The notes under the pieces were generated by a model. That model was not told the origin of the DNA. It saw only the letters and a program-made list of their open reading frames with translations, and did not search any database. Positions 1 to 12,243 of a DNA stretch of 64,000 bases are shown piece after piece (the first letter of the stretch is position 1; every line of letters starts with the position of its first letter). Position numbers and translations under genes: made by a program. This DNA comes from Thozetella sp. PMI_491. Its lineage: Eukaryota > Ascomycota > Sordariomycetes > Chaetosphaeriales > Chaetosphaeriaceae. The stretch lies in assembly GCA_021432635.1 (NCBI GenBank), contig MU270052.1, positions 62,001-126,000 of the forward strand, in the 5' to 3' direction.

Positions 1-926
1 AGAGCCGGCGCCCAGAAGAAGACGAACAGGTACATGGAACCCTCGAACATAGTAGAGGCAAGCCCGAGCGAGAGAACCTTGGGGTTAGAGAGTATACTCC
101 ACACTCTGTTCTCAGCGGGCTTCTTAGGAGCTGCCCCTTTTGTCTTGGACGCCGCAGCTCCTGTCTCTCCGTAGTTCTCGTCCTAGAAATCCGTCCGTTA
201 GCATCCCCGGGATTCCAACTACCAAGAACCACCATCACATACCCATTGGGACCAGATCACCCACAAGGCCGCGCTCAGAAGCGCAGCACTCGTTACAAAT
301 GGCGCCTTCCTCGTACCGGTCGCAGAAACGAGCCACTCGCTACCCACGCCGCTCAGAATGGCCACAACGCTGTTGATGGTGCTCATCTGACCGAACGTCC
401 TACCCAGGTCGCCGCCCTGGGCCGCCAGCCCCCTGGCGTGGAAGTCGGTCACCATCCAGCTCTCGAACACACTGAACAGCAGGCTCGTGCTCAAGCCGCC
501 GAGCACGCGGCCCACAAACAGCAGCGGCAGGCGCGGGAGGGTCGTCAGGAGGCACGACGTGGCATATGCGATGCAGAAGAACATGCAGGCGGCCTTGCGC
601 CCGCGCTGATCGGCCACCGAGCCGACGAAGGAGCCGGACACGGCGCCGGAGACGAAGCCGCTGGTGAAGAGAGTAGACACGAGGCTGGAGGGGATGCCGT
701 GCTCGTCGGTGTACAGCGAGTATAGGAACGGCCCCTGCAACCAGTCGGCGCCCATGACGAGTGCGTAGACGACTAAAAAGGCCGACTGAGATGCTGAAGA
801 TTTAGGCCGGTCTTGTTTGGATTTGGAGGAGCCATCTTGTGTCGGTGATGTCTTGGACCGCTGCGTCAGGAACAGGGCTGCGCAGAGACCAAGCAGGCCG
901 ACGAGGTTTATTTGGTATGTATCCAT
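1..926 (-). CDS. MFSD5-like major facilitator (molybdate-anion transporter family), 5' part
   Basis: Partial gene that runs off the left edge. Exon 1 is 926-243 and exon 2 begins at 182. The intron 242-183 has donor GTATGT and acceptor CTAG and keeps phase 0. The start chosen is the ATG at 926 (MDTYQINLVG), because the further in-frame upstream residues lack an ATG context and this one opens directly into a hydrophobic first helix. The protein shows several membrane segments, an MFS-type loop (GSVADQRGRKAA) after the second or third helix, then GRVLGGLSTSLLFSVFESWM, and a charged loop rich in Lys and Ala before the second half begins (NPKVLSLGLASTMFEGSMYL). This matches the MFSD5/DUF791 family, implicated in high-affinity molybdate uptake in algae; the substrate in fungi is not certain. 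It is divergent from the GH92 gene, about 1 kb away. Confidence 0.85.
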
Positions 927-1905
927 CCTGGCGATGTCGCAACCGCGGGTGCACCGTCCAGGCGTCGGATTGGCGATATTTTTCAACAGGGCGAGCGAAA
1001 GGCCTGGTCACTGCCAAACTTCTTTTATGCCTCTCTTCGTCAAAACTTTCCTCGAGAAAACAGCTGGCCTTTTATAATTACCCGCCGCCGGTTGCAGGGC
1101 CCCCTGAGGGCTGTCGCAGGTGCGAGGTACCGAGTAGGAGGTTTCGTTTCATCTTTTAAGCACGTCCCGGCCACTGAGGCTCGCATCTCTAGTAGCAGCT
1201 ACCTTAAACAACCCTGTTCAAACGACTCCATCAGACGAACCTGGCCCGGGCTCAATTGAGTCGTGGCCTAAGTCTGGCTGCTATTTGGGCTTTTCCAAGC
1301 GAGCTCAAAATCGAGAGCGCGTCCGTCCCTGACGCATGACGGGCGGGTAAACGGCGTATTCTAGAAAGCGTCTGCCGTCTTTGCCTCAGCCTACCCGCCT
1401 TGTTCTTAGCTCGGTCGCTTTCGTGGCCGCTTCGCTTGATTTCCCCACGACAACTGCCCGCCAGGAATGGCCGCTTCACGGAGCGGTCTCGCCTTCACCG
1501 TAGTGGTGAGAGTTGTTTTTGGGGAGCTTGTTTACGAGCCGCCCCTCTTCCGCGGGTAAAAGGAGAAGGTGAGGTGGGATGATCATCAGAAGTCCCGACG
1601 ACCCCGGCTTCTATGAAGCTTAATCTGCCCGCTGCCCGTCCAGGGTTGCACTGCAGCGGCGGGGTGCGTCCTGGAATCCCTCTGATGATGACGTTCGAGA
1701 TGCCTCTTTCGGACCCCTAGATCACCGGGCTAGGTAGTTCTTTGATAACGTTGCCACGGGAGGGGGACCCAGGAGATGGTGATATTTGTGCTGTACCACC
1801 CCGCCCGCCTTCTACAGTCCTGCGTGCCCCCCCCTTTACCCCTTCGCCTCTCCCTTCCCTCGCGCCGTGAAAGCCTCCACGGGGCAATCTGGGCTTCCTC
1901 CGAAA
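927..1905. other. Divergent intergenic region, MFSD5-like / GH92
   Basis: About 980 bp between two divergent start codons. It holds the TATA candidate at 1068-1076 on the minus side and pyrimidine-rich stretches near 1800-1860 just ahead of the GH92 ATG. No convincing gene is present; the open frames here have no ATG or no protein-like composition. Confidence 0.5.
1068..1076 (-). promoter_or_regulatory. TATA-box candidate for the MFSD5-like gene
   Basis: On the minus strand this reads TATAAAAGG, about 145 bp upstream of the chosen ATG at 926. The consensus match and spacing suit a core promoter, but no transcription start is known. Confidence 0.4.
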
Positions 1906-4311
1906 ATGGCGACGATGTCCCCTCGCAGGCTGCGCGCGGCATTTGCCCTGCTTCCCTTGTCCCTGCCCCTCTGCCTGACGCAAGCCTTCGACCCGCTCCA
2001 GCTCGTGGACCCCCTCATCGGGTCCACGAACGGCGGCAACGTCTTCGCGGGTGCCTCCTTGCCATACGGCCTAGCCAAAGCGGTTGCCGATGTAGACGGG
2101 GAGAACACCGGCGGCTTTTCTACCGATGGATCCAATGTGACAGGCTTCAGCGCGGTGCACGACTCCGGCACAGGCGGCAACCCTAGCTTGGGCAATTTCC
2201 CGCTGTTCCCCCAGGTGTGCCCCGGCGACGATCTCAATGCATGCAGCTTCCGCATCGGTGACCGCAAGGTACCGTACGTGAGCAGCTCGGTGGTGGCAAA
2301 GCCGGGCTATTTCGGCTTGACCCTTGAATCCGGGATCGAGGCACGGATGACGGCGGCCGAGAGGACGGCGGTGATGCAGTTTGAGTTCCCAGCCGACACA
2401 GAGCACCCGCTGGTGTTGCTGGACTTGACGGATCTGTGGCAGAGCCGGCAGAATGCTTCTGTTAACGTCGACCCGGACACGGGTCGGCTGACGGGGAATG
2501 GCACTTTCCTGCCCAGCTTTGGCGCCGGCTCCTACGTGCTGCACTATTGCGTCGACTTCTTCGGCGCGGAGGTCTTCGATTCGGGTGTCTGGGTAAACAA
2601 TCGTGCTGGAACGGAGCCGAAGGAACTCTTCGTGACCAGGGGATTCAATTTGTTCTTCCTCGAGGCGGGCGGCTTTGTCCGGTTCCATGAGCTGTCGAAC
2701 AACACCGTGACGGCTAGGGTAGGAATGAGTTTCATGAGCTCGGCCCAGGCGTGCAGGAACGCCGAGGAAGAGGTTCCAGATCCTCTGGAGAGCTTCGACG
2801 ACCTGAGGACAACAGCTGAAGATGCGTGGAGAGAGAAGCTGGGCCCTGTATCGATCGCTGCGGAAGGGATCAGCAAGGATCTCCAGAGAAGTTTCTGGAG
2901 CGGCCTGTACCGCACCATGCTGTCTCCCCAGAACTACACAGGCGAGAATCCACACTGGGATAGCGGGATCCCCTACTTCGACTCGTTCTACTGGTGAGAA
3001 GCCCGAGCTGTGAATGCCTTCTTCGACGATCTGACCGAGAGCAGCATCTGGGACTCATTCCGAGTGCAGCATCCACTATTGACCATCATCGACCCAAAGG
3101 CCCAGGCCCAGATGGTTGCGTCGCTGCTGGACATCTACAAGCACGAGGGCTGGCTGCCCGACTGCCACATGTCGTTATGCAATGGTTGGACTCAGGGAGG
3201 CAGCAACGCCGATGTCGTCCTAGTGGACGCATACGTCAAGAACCTCACCACTGGCATCGACTGGGACGTAGCCCTCGAAGCGATTGTGAATGACGCCGAG
3301 AATGAGCCCCGAGAATGGAGCTATCACGGGCGGGGAGGATTGACGTCGTGGAAAGCGCTCGGCTACATTCCCTATCTGGACTTTGACCCGTACGGGTTCG
3401 GCACTAATTCACGTAGCATTTCGCGGACACTCGAGTACTCTTACAACGACTTTTGCCTCGCCACCCTAGCCGACGGGCTCGGCCGGACGGACCTATACGA
3501 CAAATACATTGCGCGTAGCACCAACTGGCAGAACCTGTGGAGGGCCGACCAGGAGTCCGTCATCCACGGGAACAACACCGGCTTCGAAGGGTTCTTTCAG
3601 CCAAAATATCTGAACGGTACCTGGGGGTTCCAGGACCCAATCGCGTGTTCGTCGTTGGCCGGCTTCTGCAGCCTGACCTCGAACCCGAGCGAGACTTTTG
3701 AGGCGAGCATTTGGCAGTACCAGTTCATCCTCCCGCAGTCCATCGCGACTCTAATAGACCTGATGGGCGGAGAAGATGCTTTTATCAAACGCCTGGACTT
3801 CTTCCACACCTCCGGATTGGCGGATATCTCCAATGAGCCCGTCTTCCTGACCGTCTATCTCTACCACTACGCCGGCCGGCCCTCGCTGTCGAGCCAACGA
3901 CTCCACACCTACGTTCCTTCTGCCTTCAACGACACGAACTCGGGGCTACCCGGGAACGATGACAGCGGCGCAATGGGCAGCTTCTTGTTCTTCGGCATGA
4001 TCGGCTTGTTCCCTGTGGCCGGTCAAAACGTATATCTCATCTCGCCCCCCTTCTTCGAGGAGGTGAATGTGACGAGCCCGCTGACGGGCAAAACCGCTTC
4101 CGTGAGGAGCGTGGGGTTCGACCCGACCTACCAAAACTTGCATGTACAGAATGCCACGGTGAATGGGAAGCCTTGGACGAAGAGCTGGATCTCACACGAG
4201 TTCTTTACGGAGGGATGGACATTGGAGTTGGTCCTCGGGGACCAAGAGTCGGGCTGGGGCACTTCGCTCGAGGATAGGCCTCCTAGCTGGACAGCCAGTG
4301 TGTCGGCTTGA
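1906..4311 (+). CDS. Secreted GH92 family alpha-mannosidase
   Basis: Glycoside hydrolase family 92 enzyme, expected to trim alpha-linked mannose from fungal or plant glycans outside the cell. Exons are 1906-2993 and 3045-4311, giving 784 aa, which is normal for the family. The intron 2994-3044 (donor GTGAGA, acceptor GCAG) is 51 bp and contains an in-frame stop; removing it joins the halves as DSFYC-IWDSFR, the typical GH92 sequence. The start at 1906 has A at -3 and gives a signal peptide (MSPRRLRAAFALLPLSLPL, cleavage likely after TQA). Family signatures are visible: VDPLIGSTNGGNVFAGASLP near the N-terminus, SAVHDSGTGGNPSLGNFPL, and GLPGNDDSGAMGS near residue 660, which carries the catalytic-domain acidic residues. 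A second in-frame ATG at 1915 is possible. The exact linkage specificity cannot be read from sequence. Confidence 0.95.
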
Positions 4312-4562
4312 TATATGTCCTAAATGCTATAAGATGCACGTGGTATAATCAAGAACTTTTTATTGATAATCTCGACCGTGCCTTCCCAGCTAATTCCGCG
4401 TTTCAAAAGACGGTACATTCTGTGCTGCCTCGGGTATCCTACAGCCATTGAACCAAAAAGAGACCTCAAACTCCATCGCTCAGGTAGATACCATTACCAT
4501 TACAAGTCCTCGGGAAACCAGTGGCGTTTCGAACAACACTCGGTTGTAAACCGTGCTTCGTA

Positions 4563-5892
4563 TCAGGTCGTCCCCGTCTCAGTGTCTGTCGACTGCTCAG
4601 CCTGGTATGAGCTTGTAGGTCGCAGCGGCAAGCCCGCTTTCGCATAAGCCAGATCGATCATGCGCATCTGCGAGATGCTCTCGTCGTGGGTTATCCACAC
4701 GCCACTACCCTCTCGCCCCTTAAGTTTGTTGATGAATTCTTCCAGCTGGTAGCGGTATGACAACCAATGCCGCTCGCTCGGCCGGTCGATACCCGCTTCC
4801 TTGAATGTATATGCCTTCCTGCTCTCCTTGGACTTCCATTTCTTTACAGTCGCGCCGGTCTCCGCCTGGCGCACCTCCCACGCGTCCTCAATATCGATCC
4901 GGTGCCAGATGTTGCTGATCATAAAGTTATGCAGCGAGACCTTCCGCGTCCGAAGTTTCTCTTGCCCCTCCGGCAAGCTAAGGTCTGCCACCAGCGTCGG
5001 TCGATGTCGGACCTCGACCTTGGGGGGTTGCGCCAGCGTCTCCCCCATCGTTGGCTGTAGGTTCCCGTGCATCTCAGCGGTGACGCCGCCGGGGAACTTC
5101 CATGCAGCATCGAAGCGGACGTCGCAGAGCTCATGAGGCGGTGGCAGCGTCTTGCATACGCAGTCGATACACATCTCCGGCTCGGCGTCTAGGATGGTCC
5201 GGATCACATTGCACGTGTACGTCAGATCCATCATACCACCACCGGCGAGGTCGTATCTGAATCGAATCTCATCCGCCTTGGTGACCATGGATGGCGGTCC
5301 GAACGCGCGAGTCCATATGTGCGCAATATTTGGCCGGTCCAGCAAGGACATGAAGAGCAGCCATGCCGGCTGGAAGCGGTAGTGGAACGCTTCGAGCAAG
5401 ACCGGTGCGTTGGGGCTTTGGAAGAGCGGCGAACGGAAGAGCGACACAGCCTCTGTGGAGTTGGAGACGGATGGCTTCTCTAGCAAGACGTGCTTCCCCT
5501 TGGCCAGCGCCTTGAGCGTCCACTCGTAGTGCAAGCCGTTGGGCAGCGGGATGTACACAGCATCGATGCCCGGGTCGTCTAGGAGAGCCTGGTAGCTGTC
5601 GTGGACCTGCGGGATACCGTGCTTTTTAGCAAACTCGGCTGCCTTCTTCCTGTCCCGTGCCGCCACCGCCTGCACGACCACCTCGGGGTGCTGCTTGGCC
5701 GGCGTGATGATGGCTGATGGGCTGCGGTTCCATGTTAGTGGGTCCCGATTGAGACATGCCTTGAGCCCGCAGACCCCCAGCGACTTACGCGATCCGGGCC
5801 GCACCCAGGAGGCCGAACTTTATTACATTGTCGGCCTTGGGCGGCGTCGGATAGGAGAACAGAATCTCCCAGCTACGACTGACGAATCCCAT
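4563..5892 (-). CDS. Gfo/Idh/MocA family NAD(P)-dependent oxidoreductase (dihydrodiol dehydrogenase-like)
   Basis: Exons are 5892-5789 and 5721-4563, giving 420 aa. The intron 5788-5722 has donor GTAAGT and acceptor GCAG and joins GAARIA to PSAIITPA. The N-terminal Rossmann fold shows the dinucleotide motif GLLGAARIAP at about residues 28-37, and the family motif EKP sits in HVLLEKPSVSN. The C-terminal half fits the GFO_IDH_MocA C domain. Homologues include trans-1,2-dihydrobenzene-1,2-diol dehydrogenase and NADP D-xylose dehydrogenase, so a sugar or diol substrate is likely but unproven. No signal peptide is obvious, so it is probably cytosolic. The start at 5892 is the last ATG before the Rossmann strand; a longer upstream open frame exists but looks non-coding. 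It converges on the GH92 gene, with about 250 bp between stops. Confidence 0.9.
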
Positions 5893-7262
5893 CTCGTTGT
5901 CGCGCGGCGAGGCGAAACGCGCTTCACAGCATGGAATTGGGTGAAAACAGCCGGGAGTCGCGCGAGGGCGAGGAGAACACTCCAGAGGGAATGGAGGGAG
6001 AGGGGCGTGCACTATTAAAACACCACGGCGGCATGGGTGCGCCGCAATTGCTCTGAGGGCATCGTAAGCTATCAGTACCTCCTTCCCACCAAGATGCAAT
6101 AGAAACCCCTCTTGGCCGGGGGCCCCCGCGTCGCTTGCCTCCCCGGCAGTGCTAGGGCGCTTTGGCCGGGCGAGGGCCAGAACCCCTGACGACGACGGTG
6201 CTGGACGCCTTGGCCACATGCTGTTGGGGTACTACTACAGAGTATGTGCTACCCTCCAGGCGAGTTCCAATCTGGGGAAAATTGCAAGCCTGGGCAGAGA
6301 TCTAATAACCACAACGGATTATAGGGTGGTTTAGGCCCCCTTTAGTCGCGCCTCTAGACCGAGAGGTGTCCACCTTGCAGTCCGGGGCACACAGCAGGCG
6401 AGAGCAATGGGCAATCATGCTGAGGGATGCTAATTTTAACATGCATGGCTAAGGTTGCGCTGTGGCGTGCCCCCTTCCGCATTGCACGGCGTTGGTTGTC
6501 GCGTTGCATCCAGCTGTACACGTACAGCATGGGGGCAAGAGGGATTCGTCGCTTGGAGCTCCCCAAAGGCCTCTAACCTCACTTTGTAGCAGCAGTCAGG
6601 TGCATTAAATATTTCTTCTTTTGACCACGATACCTTGTGGTCTATGTATACACGTAACGAGCATAGATAGTAGGCACACTACTAGCTTTGCCCAGGCAGT
6701 CCTATTGCCGTATCGCACCGAACCCCAGCCCCGTGGGGCGCGACAAGCCCGAACTCCTGTTCCCTCTTCGCTCTCGATATCAACTGCGTAGCCTCTTCGT
6801 CCGTCCAAGTGAAGGGGAAGCCCCTCTGCGTCTCGGTATGCTCACCAGCCCAGCGCCTTCTAACTCTCCCGTATGTAATCCCCACGAAGAAATGAACGGC
6901 GGTAGAGCCTCCAAAATACCAAAAGTCAGCAACCGTAAACACCTCGCCAAAATGCTTGCAATGATGTGCGTCATGAGATCGCCCTTTCCATGCCCTGCCA
7001 TGCTGCAAAGATGCCCGCGTGATGCCATGCTGGTGCTCCGACAAGCTCCGCACAAGAAGACGGAACGACCGTGTAGTTAAGGATGCGTGTAAAGTTTTTT
7101 TTAGTTTTTTCAAAGGGGGTGTGTCAAACAAGCGCTGTGCCGCTTAACCGGCAGATAGGTATAAGTGGTTGGATTGGGTATAAGTATGGGGAGAAAGGCT
7201 GGTAGCATCGAGAAACAAGGAGAGCTACCCCGAACGAAAGGCGTCTTGGGGGATGCGCGAGA
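5893..7262. other. Intergenic region, no supported gene
   Basis: About 1.4 kb between the start of the oxidoreductase gene and the stop of DBF4. It contains T-rich tracts near 7095-7110 and scattered short open frames. A 149-codon minus-strand frame at 6682-7131 has no initiating ATG and no recognisable motif. Confidence 0.4.
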
Positions 7263-9335
7263 TCAGAGCCACTCATCGCCTTCGTCCTCGTATCGAGGAG
7301 TAGCGCTGTACTTGGGTTGACGTTCAAGTTGGTCGAGCAAAGAATCGAGCTGCGACCAGTTGTCGTCATGTTCCGCGAACTTGCGGTGCTTGCGAGACAA
7401 GATATGCTATCCCCGTATCAGTATGCGCTAGTGTACGGCGGGACGGGTGCGTGATTTGCGTTACTCACATCATCAAAGTCATCAAACTTGTCCTGGCAAT
7501 TCTCGCAGTAGCCCGGCTTGGGGTCACGCTTCTTCTGCTTCTGCTGTGTGGGGGCACTGACGGTTCTGCGCAGCTTTTCCCTCTCCTTCGTCGTGTCGTC
7601 CTCGTCGATCAAGTCCAGCTTGCGGTGGGTGGACCGTCCCAGGCTCTGGGAGCGAATGAACGTGTTACTATCGTGGCTCATCTCGGCCATGCGGCGGGAG
7701 CTCAGATCCTGTGAGACGAGCGGAGTGCTAGCCTTCTGCAGCACCTTGCGCTGGAGACCGTGCATCTCTTTGCTAGTTCCGGCCTTGGCACCCAGCACAC
7801 CCGTAGTGGACGAGATCATCTGAGACCGAATGGCAGAGGTGACATGTGAGGCCTGCATACCCGAGGCCACAGGCTCGCCAGCCACGAGACGTCCGGCCTT
7901 CGCGCGGCTCATGAAGGCATTCTGCACTCGGAAGTCGGTAGAAGGCTGCTCAAAGTTCTGCACAATACGAGATGCGGGCTTCGCCTGGCTCTGGCTATCC
8001 TCCATCTCGGCGAGCGAACGCTTTCCCGTGACAGGTTTCACTGCTGGGGCCTCGGTCGGCTTGAGGCTGGGAGCGGCTGCCTCGACGGGAGCTTTTGCCA
8101 CACGCTCCTTAACCCGGGCCTGGGCACGCGACTCCCGATCGTCGTCCTCGATGAACGGGCAGCGACCCTGGGAGGCAGTGCGGAACTGAGGCCAATCTCC
8201 GTCCTTCTTCTCCTGGACCTTGGCGTACTCCCTCACCATGACCGGCTTGGTCTTCTCTTCAATGTCGAACACATATATAAACGGGCCCTTGAAGTAGTGG
8301 ATCTCTTGGGTCACGACGGTGGGATCTCTGTCCGACGGGCCGTGAATCCGCTCATTCTGGAGCATCTGGAGCAAGTTGGACTGCTCTGTCTTGCTTCCCG
8401 TACCAGCATTGGCACGCGACGCCGTTGCCTTGTACGCGTCAGGTTCCAAGTTGTCCAGAATCTTCTGGATTTTCTCCAGCGACCAGATCTTCTTTCCCAT
8501 ATCACGAGCCTTGTGTAAAATATCTGTATTGCGCGTCTTGGGCATCTTGATGACTTCGTCTTGGGTCTGGATCGCATGCCGCCGGCTGGAAGCCGTGTCA
8601 AACAGCAGCTTACGTTTCGTGGGGATAGATGAGGCTCCAAAATCGGCATTGCGGTTGAGGAGGGAGGGATCGATCGTCTTGGGCTGCTCGATGTTGGGAT
8701 TGGCATTTGCCTCGATCTCTTGGAGAGCCTTTTCGGAGGGAATTGGCCGAGTGGTGACCACGTGGGTAATGTCGATCGAGAAGAACTTTTCTTCACGCTG
8801 TAATGAAGCAGGAGGGGTCAGTCTCGAGGTCTCTATGCCGCGGCCTTCTCGCACTTACAGCACCAAGTTGAGTCACTTGCTTCGCGAGTTTGACTCGCAC
8901 ATCGTCAGGGATACTCTCAAAATAAAAAACCATCTTGGGGAACCGGCTCCGCGTCTGAGCCTGCCATTGCCGAATATTGTCCAGCTCCTTGTCAGTCGGC
9001 TTATAGGTAGTGGCCTGGGATGCTTTGTCGGCGCCGACCGAGGCCTTAGAGGCAACAGGCCGCGTGCCATTGAGCCGTACAACCCGCGACCTAGTGGGAG
9101 AGCCTAGAGCACGGCTGCCCTGCTCTAGCATCTGCCTCTTGGACGGAGGCGGTTGGCCATAGGCCTCCTCACGCTGGAGTTCGGCATGGGAGCGGATCCT
9201 CTTGGTGGCCTGGGCGAGGGCAGAGCCTCCTCGCAGGGGTGAATTGGCGAGGGTAGCATTGTTGGAGAGAGGCACCCGCCGGCTCGACATGGTGGAAAGA
9301 GACACGGGAGTCGGTGATAGAGATACTGTTGCCAT
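7263..9335 (-). CDS. DBF4: DBF4/Dfp1-type regulatory subunit of the Cdc7 kinase (DDK)
   Basis: Activating subunit of the Dbf4-dependent kinase, which phosphorylates MCM helicase in the nucleus at origin firing; the Aspergillus orthologue is nimO. Exons are 9335-8859, 8797-7469 and 7406-7263, giving 649 aa. Introns have GTAAGT and GTGAGT donors and ATTACAG and ATAG acceptors, both in phase 0. The BRCT-like motif N spans roughly residues 110-185 and crosses intron 1 (PKMVFYFESIPDDV, then KFFSIDITHVVTTRPI). Motif M is near residues 325-385 (GPFIYVFDIEEKTKPVMV and CPFIEDD). The C-terminal DBF-type zinc finger is assembled over intron 2: GYCENCQDKFDDF, then DHILSRKHRKFA, giving the C-x2-C and two His ligands. 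The ATG at 9335 begins MATVSLSP; an ATG for MSSRRVPL lies downstream. The rest is low-complexity, as usual for this family. Confidence 0.93.
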
Positions 9336-10102
9336 ATGTATGCCCAATCGATACGCTCTGGGGGGGTGGTGTCGGGGGAGTGAGAGGCGAGGTTTTTGGT
9401 GCGGTGGCTAGGAGGGGTTGCCGGGAGGCACAGGGACGCGCACAGCTCGGACTCAAAACGCGTCTCTGCCTGGTCAGGAAGGAGCGGTTCAGAGGAGCAG
9501 GGGCGTCGAGCGACTCGGGAGGCGACAGGAGTCGAGTATCGTGAGACCCAATGGCACAAAAAGCACCCCGGAGCGACTGCCTTGGGAAAGAGAGGCAGAA
9601 ATGCTTGGTATGGCCGGTGTATTGGTTGTCAAGACAGAGACGGACGTGGTGGGAGACGGTTTTGGTGCGAGCTCGCGCAACGGCAAACAAAGGTCCGAGC
9701 TCCTGGGCTAAGCGGGCCAGGCTAACCCGGTTCGTTGCCCATCAACAAACCGAGACCCCACAGTCGCGGATGGCAGCTGCCGTACACCCCTCTGACCCGG
9801 CAACGCCCTGCCATCTAGTGTCTCGCCAGCTGGCAGGGCCCGCCAGGCCCCGGTTTGGGTTTGGCGTAAATGGATCCGAGCCACTGACGACATGCTTGGA
9901 TTTCTAGAAGAAATGAGTGCATTCACATGCGGCCCGAGAATCTGCCCATCGAAAAAAAAAGTTTCTAACACTCCCGCGTCTCGTTGGTATTGTGGCGCAA
10001 GCCAATTCCCATGGCAATGCGGCAAAACATTTGAGTTGCTATTTCGGACGCTTCCTACGGGCCTCCCGGTCTAGCCCAGTCTCCAATTCTCCGACTGCTG
10101 AG
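9336..10102. other. Divergent promoter region, DBF4 / ICP55
   Basis: About 770 bp between two divergent start codons. GC-rich, with an A-run near 9951-9960. The open frames on both strands lack protein signatures. Confidence 0.4.
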
Positions 10103-11685
10103 ATGAAGCTCTCACCAACTGCCTTGCAGCAGTTCCGTCGGCATATCCGCCCTCGTTACGACTTCGCTCTGGCCAGGTCACAAACGGCGACCGGCTCGTT
10201 TCTCCCCACTCGGACCAGCCGCAATGCCACTTCCTGGTCGTCGTGGTGGTCAGGCCGAGCCTATACCAGTGTCTCGGCCGCCAGTCTACAATTTGGCCAA
10301 CCAGTCCACGAAACCCATCCGCACATCTTGAAGGCGGGCGAGAGTACGTGAGGCCCTATGTAATCATTTCTGGCTCATCCCTCAAATGTATGCTAAAGCT
10401 GCAATCTCTAGTCACGCCCGGCATCTCTGCCCAAGAGTACGCGAACAGACGCGCTGCCTTGGCCCATGCGCTGTCCGAAAATTCCATCGTCATCCTTCCC
10501 GCCGCCGAGTTATTGTATAAGTCCGGCTCCGTGTTCCACGCCTTTCGGCAAGAGTCGAACCTGCTCTACTTGACGGGGTTTCTCGAGCCGAAGTCTGTAG
10601 CAGTGATACAAAAAACTGGCCCGAACTTCGACGATTACATCTTCCACCTCTTTTGCCGACCCAAGGACCCCAAGTCGGAACAGTGGTCCGGGCCGTGGAG
10701 CGGGGTGCAGGCGGCCAGGGATGTATTCAACGCGGACCAGGCATACGATATTGCCACCCTAGACACGGTGCTCCCGGGTTTGCTCCAGGGTGCAAGCCGT
10801 ATATACGCGGACGTCAAGCTGACGTACCCAGAAGGCCACCGGACGGCCTGGGCAGAGCGCTTCCGCGCCGCAAACAAGCTTCAGAGCGTGAGCCCGCTGC
10901 AGCCGGTGATCAACCAGTTGCGAGCCATCAAGTCGCCTGCGGAGATCGCCAACATGCGCAAAGCAGGACGTGCTTCCGGGCGCGCCATCACGGACGCGAT
11001 GCGGCGCGCATGGGCAGGCGAGAAGGAGCTAGAGAAGTTCCTTGACTATCAGTTTACCGTGCACGGCTGCGACGGCCCCGCATACGTGCCGGTGGTGGCC
11101 GGTGGCGAGAGGGGTTGCATGATTCACTACGTCCACAACACGGCGACCCTGAAAGACGGGGAGATGGTGTTGGTGGATGCCGGCGGCGAATATGGCGGCT
11201 ACGTGACGGACATCACCCGGACGTGGCCCATCGGGGGTAAGTTCTCGCCCGCGCAGAAGGATCTATACGAGGCCGTGTTGAAGGTACAGAGAGCGAGTGT
11301 CAGTCTGTGTCGCGAAAGCGCCGGCCTGACGCTAGACCAGATCCACCGCTCGACGGAGACGGGCCTCACGGACCAGCTTAGACAGCTCGGATTTGATATG
11401 AGCGGCAACGCCTTGGACGTCCTGTTCCCCCACCACGTGGGCCACTATGTCGGCGTCGACCTCCATGACATTCCTGGCTATGCGAGGCACATTCTCCTGA
11501 AAGCTGGTCACTGCGTCACCGTTGAGCCAGGCATATACGTCCCAGATGATGACAGATTCCCCAAGCACTTTAGGGGCTTGGCTGTTCGGATAGAGGATAG
11601 CGTCTGTGTTGACGAAGACTCCCCCTTGATCCTCACTACTGAGGCAGTGAAGGAGGTGGTCGATATCGAAGCGCTGAGAGGCTAG
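10103..11685 (+). CDS. ICP55: Mitochondrial intermediate-cleaving peptidase, Xaa-Pro aminopeptidase family (M24B)
   Basis: Exons are 10103-10343 and 10412-11685, giving 504 aa. The intron 10344-10411 has donor GTACGT and acceptor CTAG, joining KAGEI to TPGISAQEY, which is the normal start of the aminopeptidase-P N domain. The first about 60 residues are rich in Arg, Ser and Thr and lack acid residues, as in a mitochondrial presequence. ICP55 removes one destabilising residue after MPP cleavage of imported proteins. The pita-bread catalytic domain has its metal ligands visible: D336 in LVDAGGE, D347 in TDITRTWP, His in HHVGHYVGVDLHD, Glu in VEPGIYVP and Glu in AVRIEDS. Assignment to ICP55 rather than a cytosolic prolidase rests on the presequence and on overall similarity as I recall it. 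Confidence 0.92.
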
Positions 11686-12243
11686 CGGCGTGATAACATG
11701 TGTCAATATAGCTGTATACATATAACGCTTAATGTATTAAAACCGCCCACAGCGTTTCAAGCGAACATTAGTTCCATCTGTGGCTATGGCCACACATAAC
11801 TTCCTTCCACCTGTTGCCCCTAGTTATCAGAGGGACTTTTGGCGTCAGTTTAGCTTGTCGCTTATTCATACATACTAGGCAGACAGCCTCTGTGCATAAT
11901 ATGCGCACTATCCGGACAAAAAGCGAGAGAGAGATGAGATTTATTCATCGCAGGCTCAGGGGCACTGGCGAGGATGCGATTTTTGATGATTTGCAGGCTC
12001 TTGTAGAGCGGCTAGAATGGGCAAGAAGCCAAAGCCATAGCCCAGAGGGTTCGCCGGAAGCGAGGCTTGAGTACATTTCGACGCCGCTGGTATTTCCCAT
12101 GCAACCATCCTCCATAATCTATGAATTAGTTGCTTTCGTGTCCCGTAAATGCTTTGCCCTTTCCCAGCAACCCTAGTATGTACAAAAATTGAAGAAAAAG
12201 TAAAAGTAAAAACACAACGAAGTGAGAGACAAAACCGACAATA
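11686..12243. other. Convergent 3' intergenic region, ICP55 / SREBP-like gene
   Basis: About 560 bp between two stops that face each other. AT-richer than the flanking genes (near 11700-11760 and 12180-12230), consistent with 3' UTRs and polyadenylation sites. No gene seen. Confidence 0.4.

Noticed and set aside
246-725. 159-codon plus-strand frame
   Set aside because: Antisense to the MFSD5-like exon; no motif, Arg/Ala/Gln-rich as expected from the complement of GC-rich codons.
2071-2955. 294-codon minus-strand frame
   Set aside because: Antisense to the GH92 coding sequence, which has clear family motifs; shadow frame.
6682-7131. 149-codon minus-strand frame in the gap before DBF4
   Set aside because: No ATG near its start, no recognisable domain, and composition unlike the genes around it.
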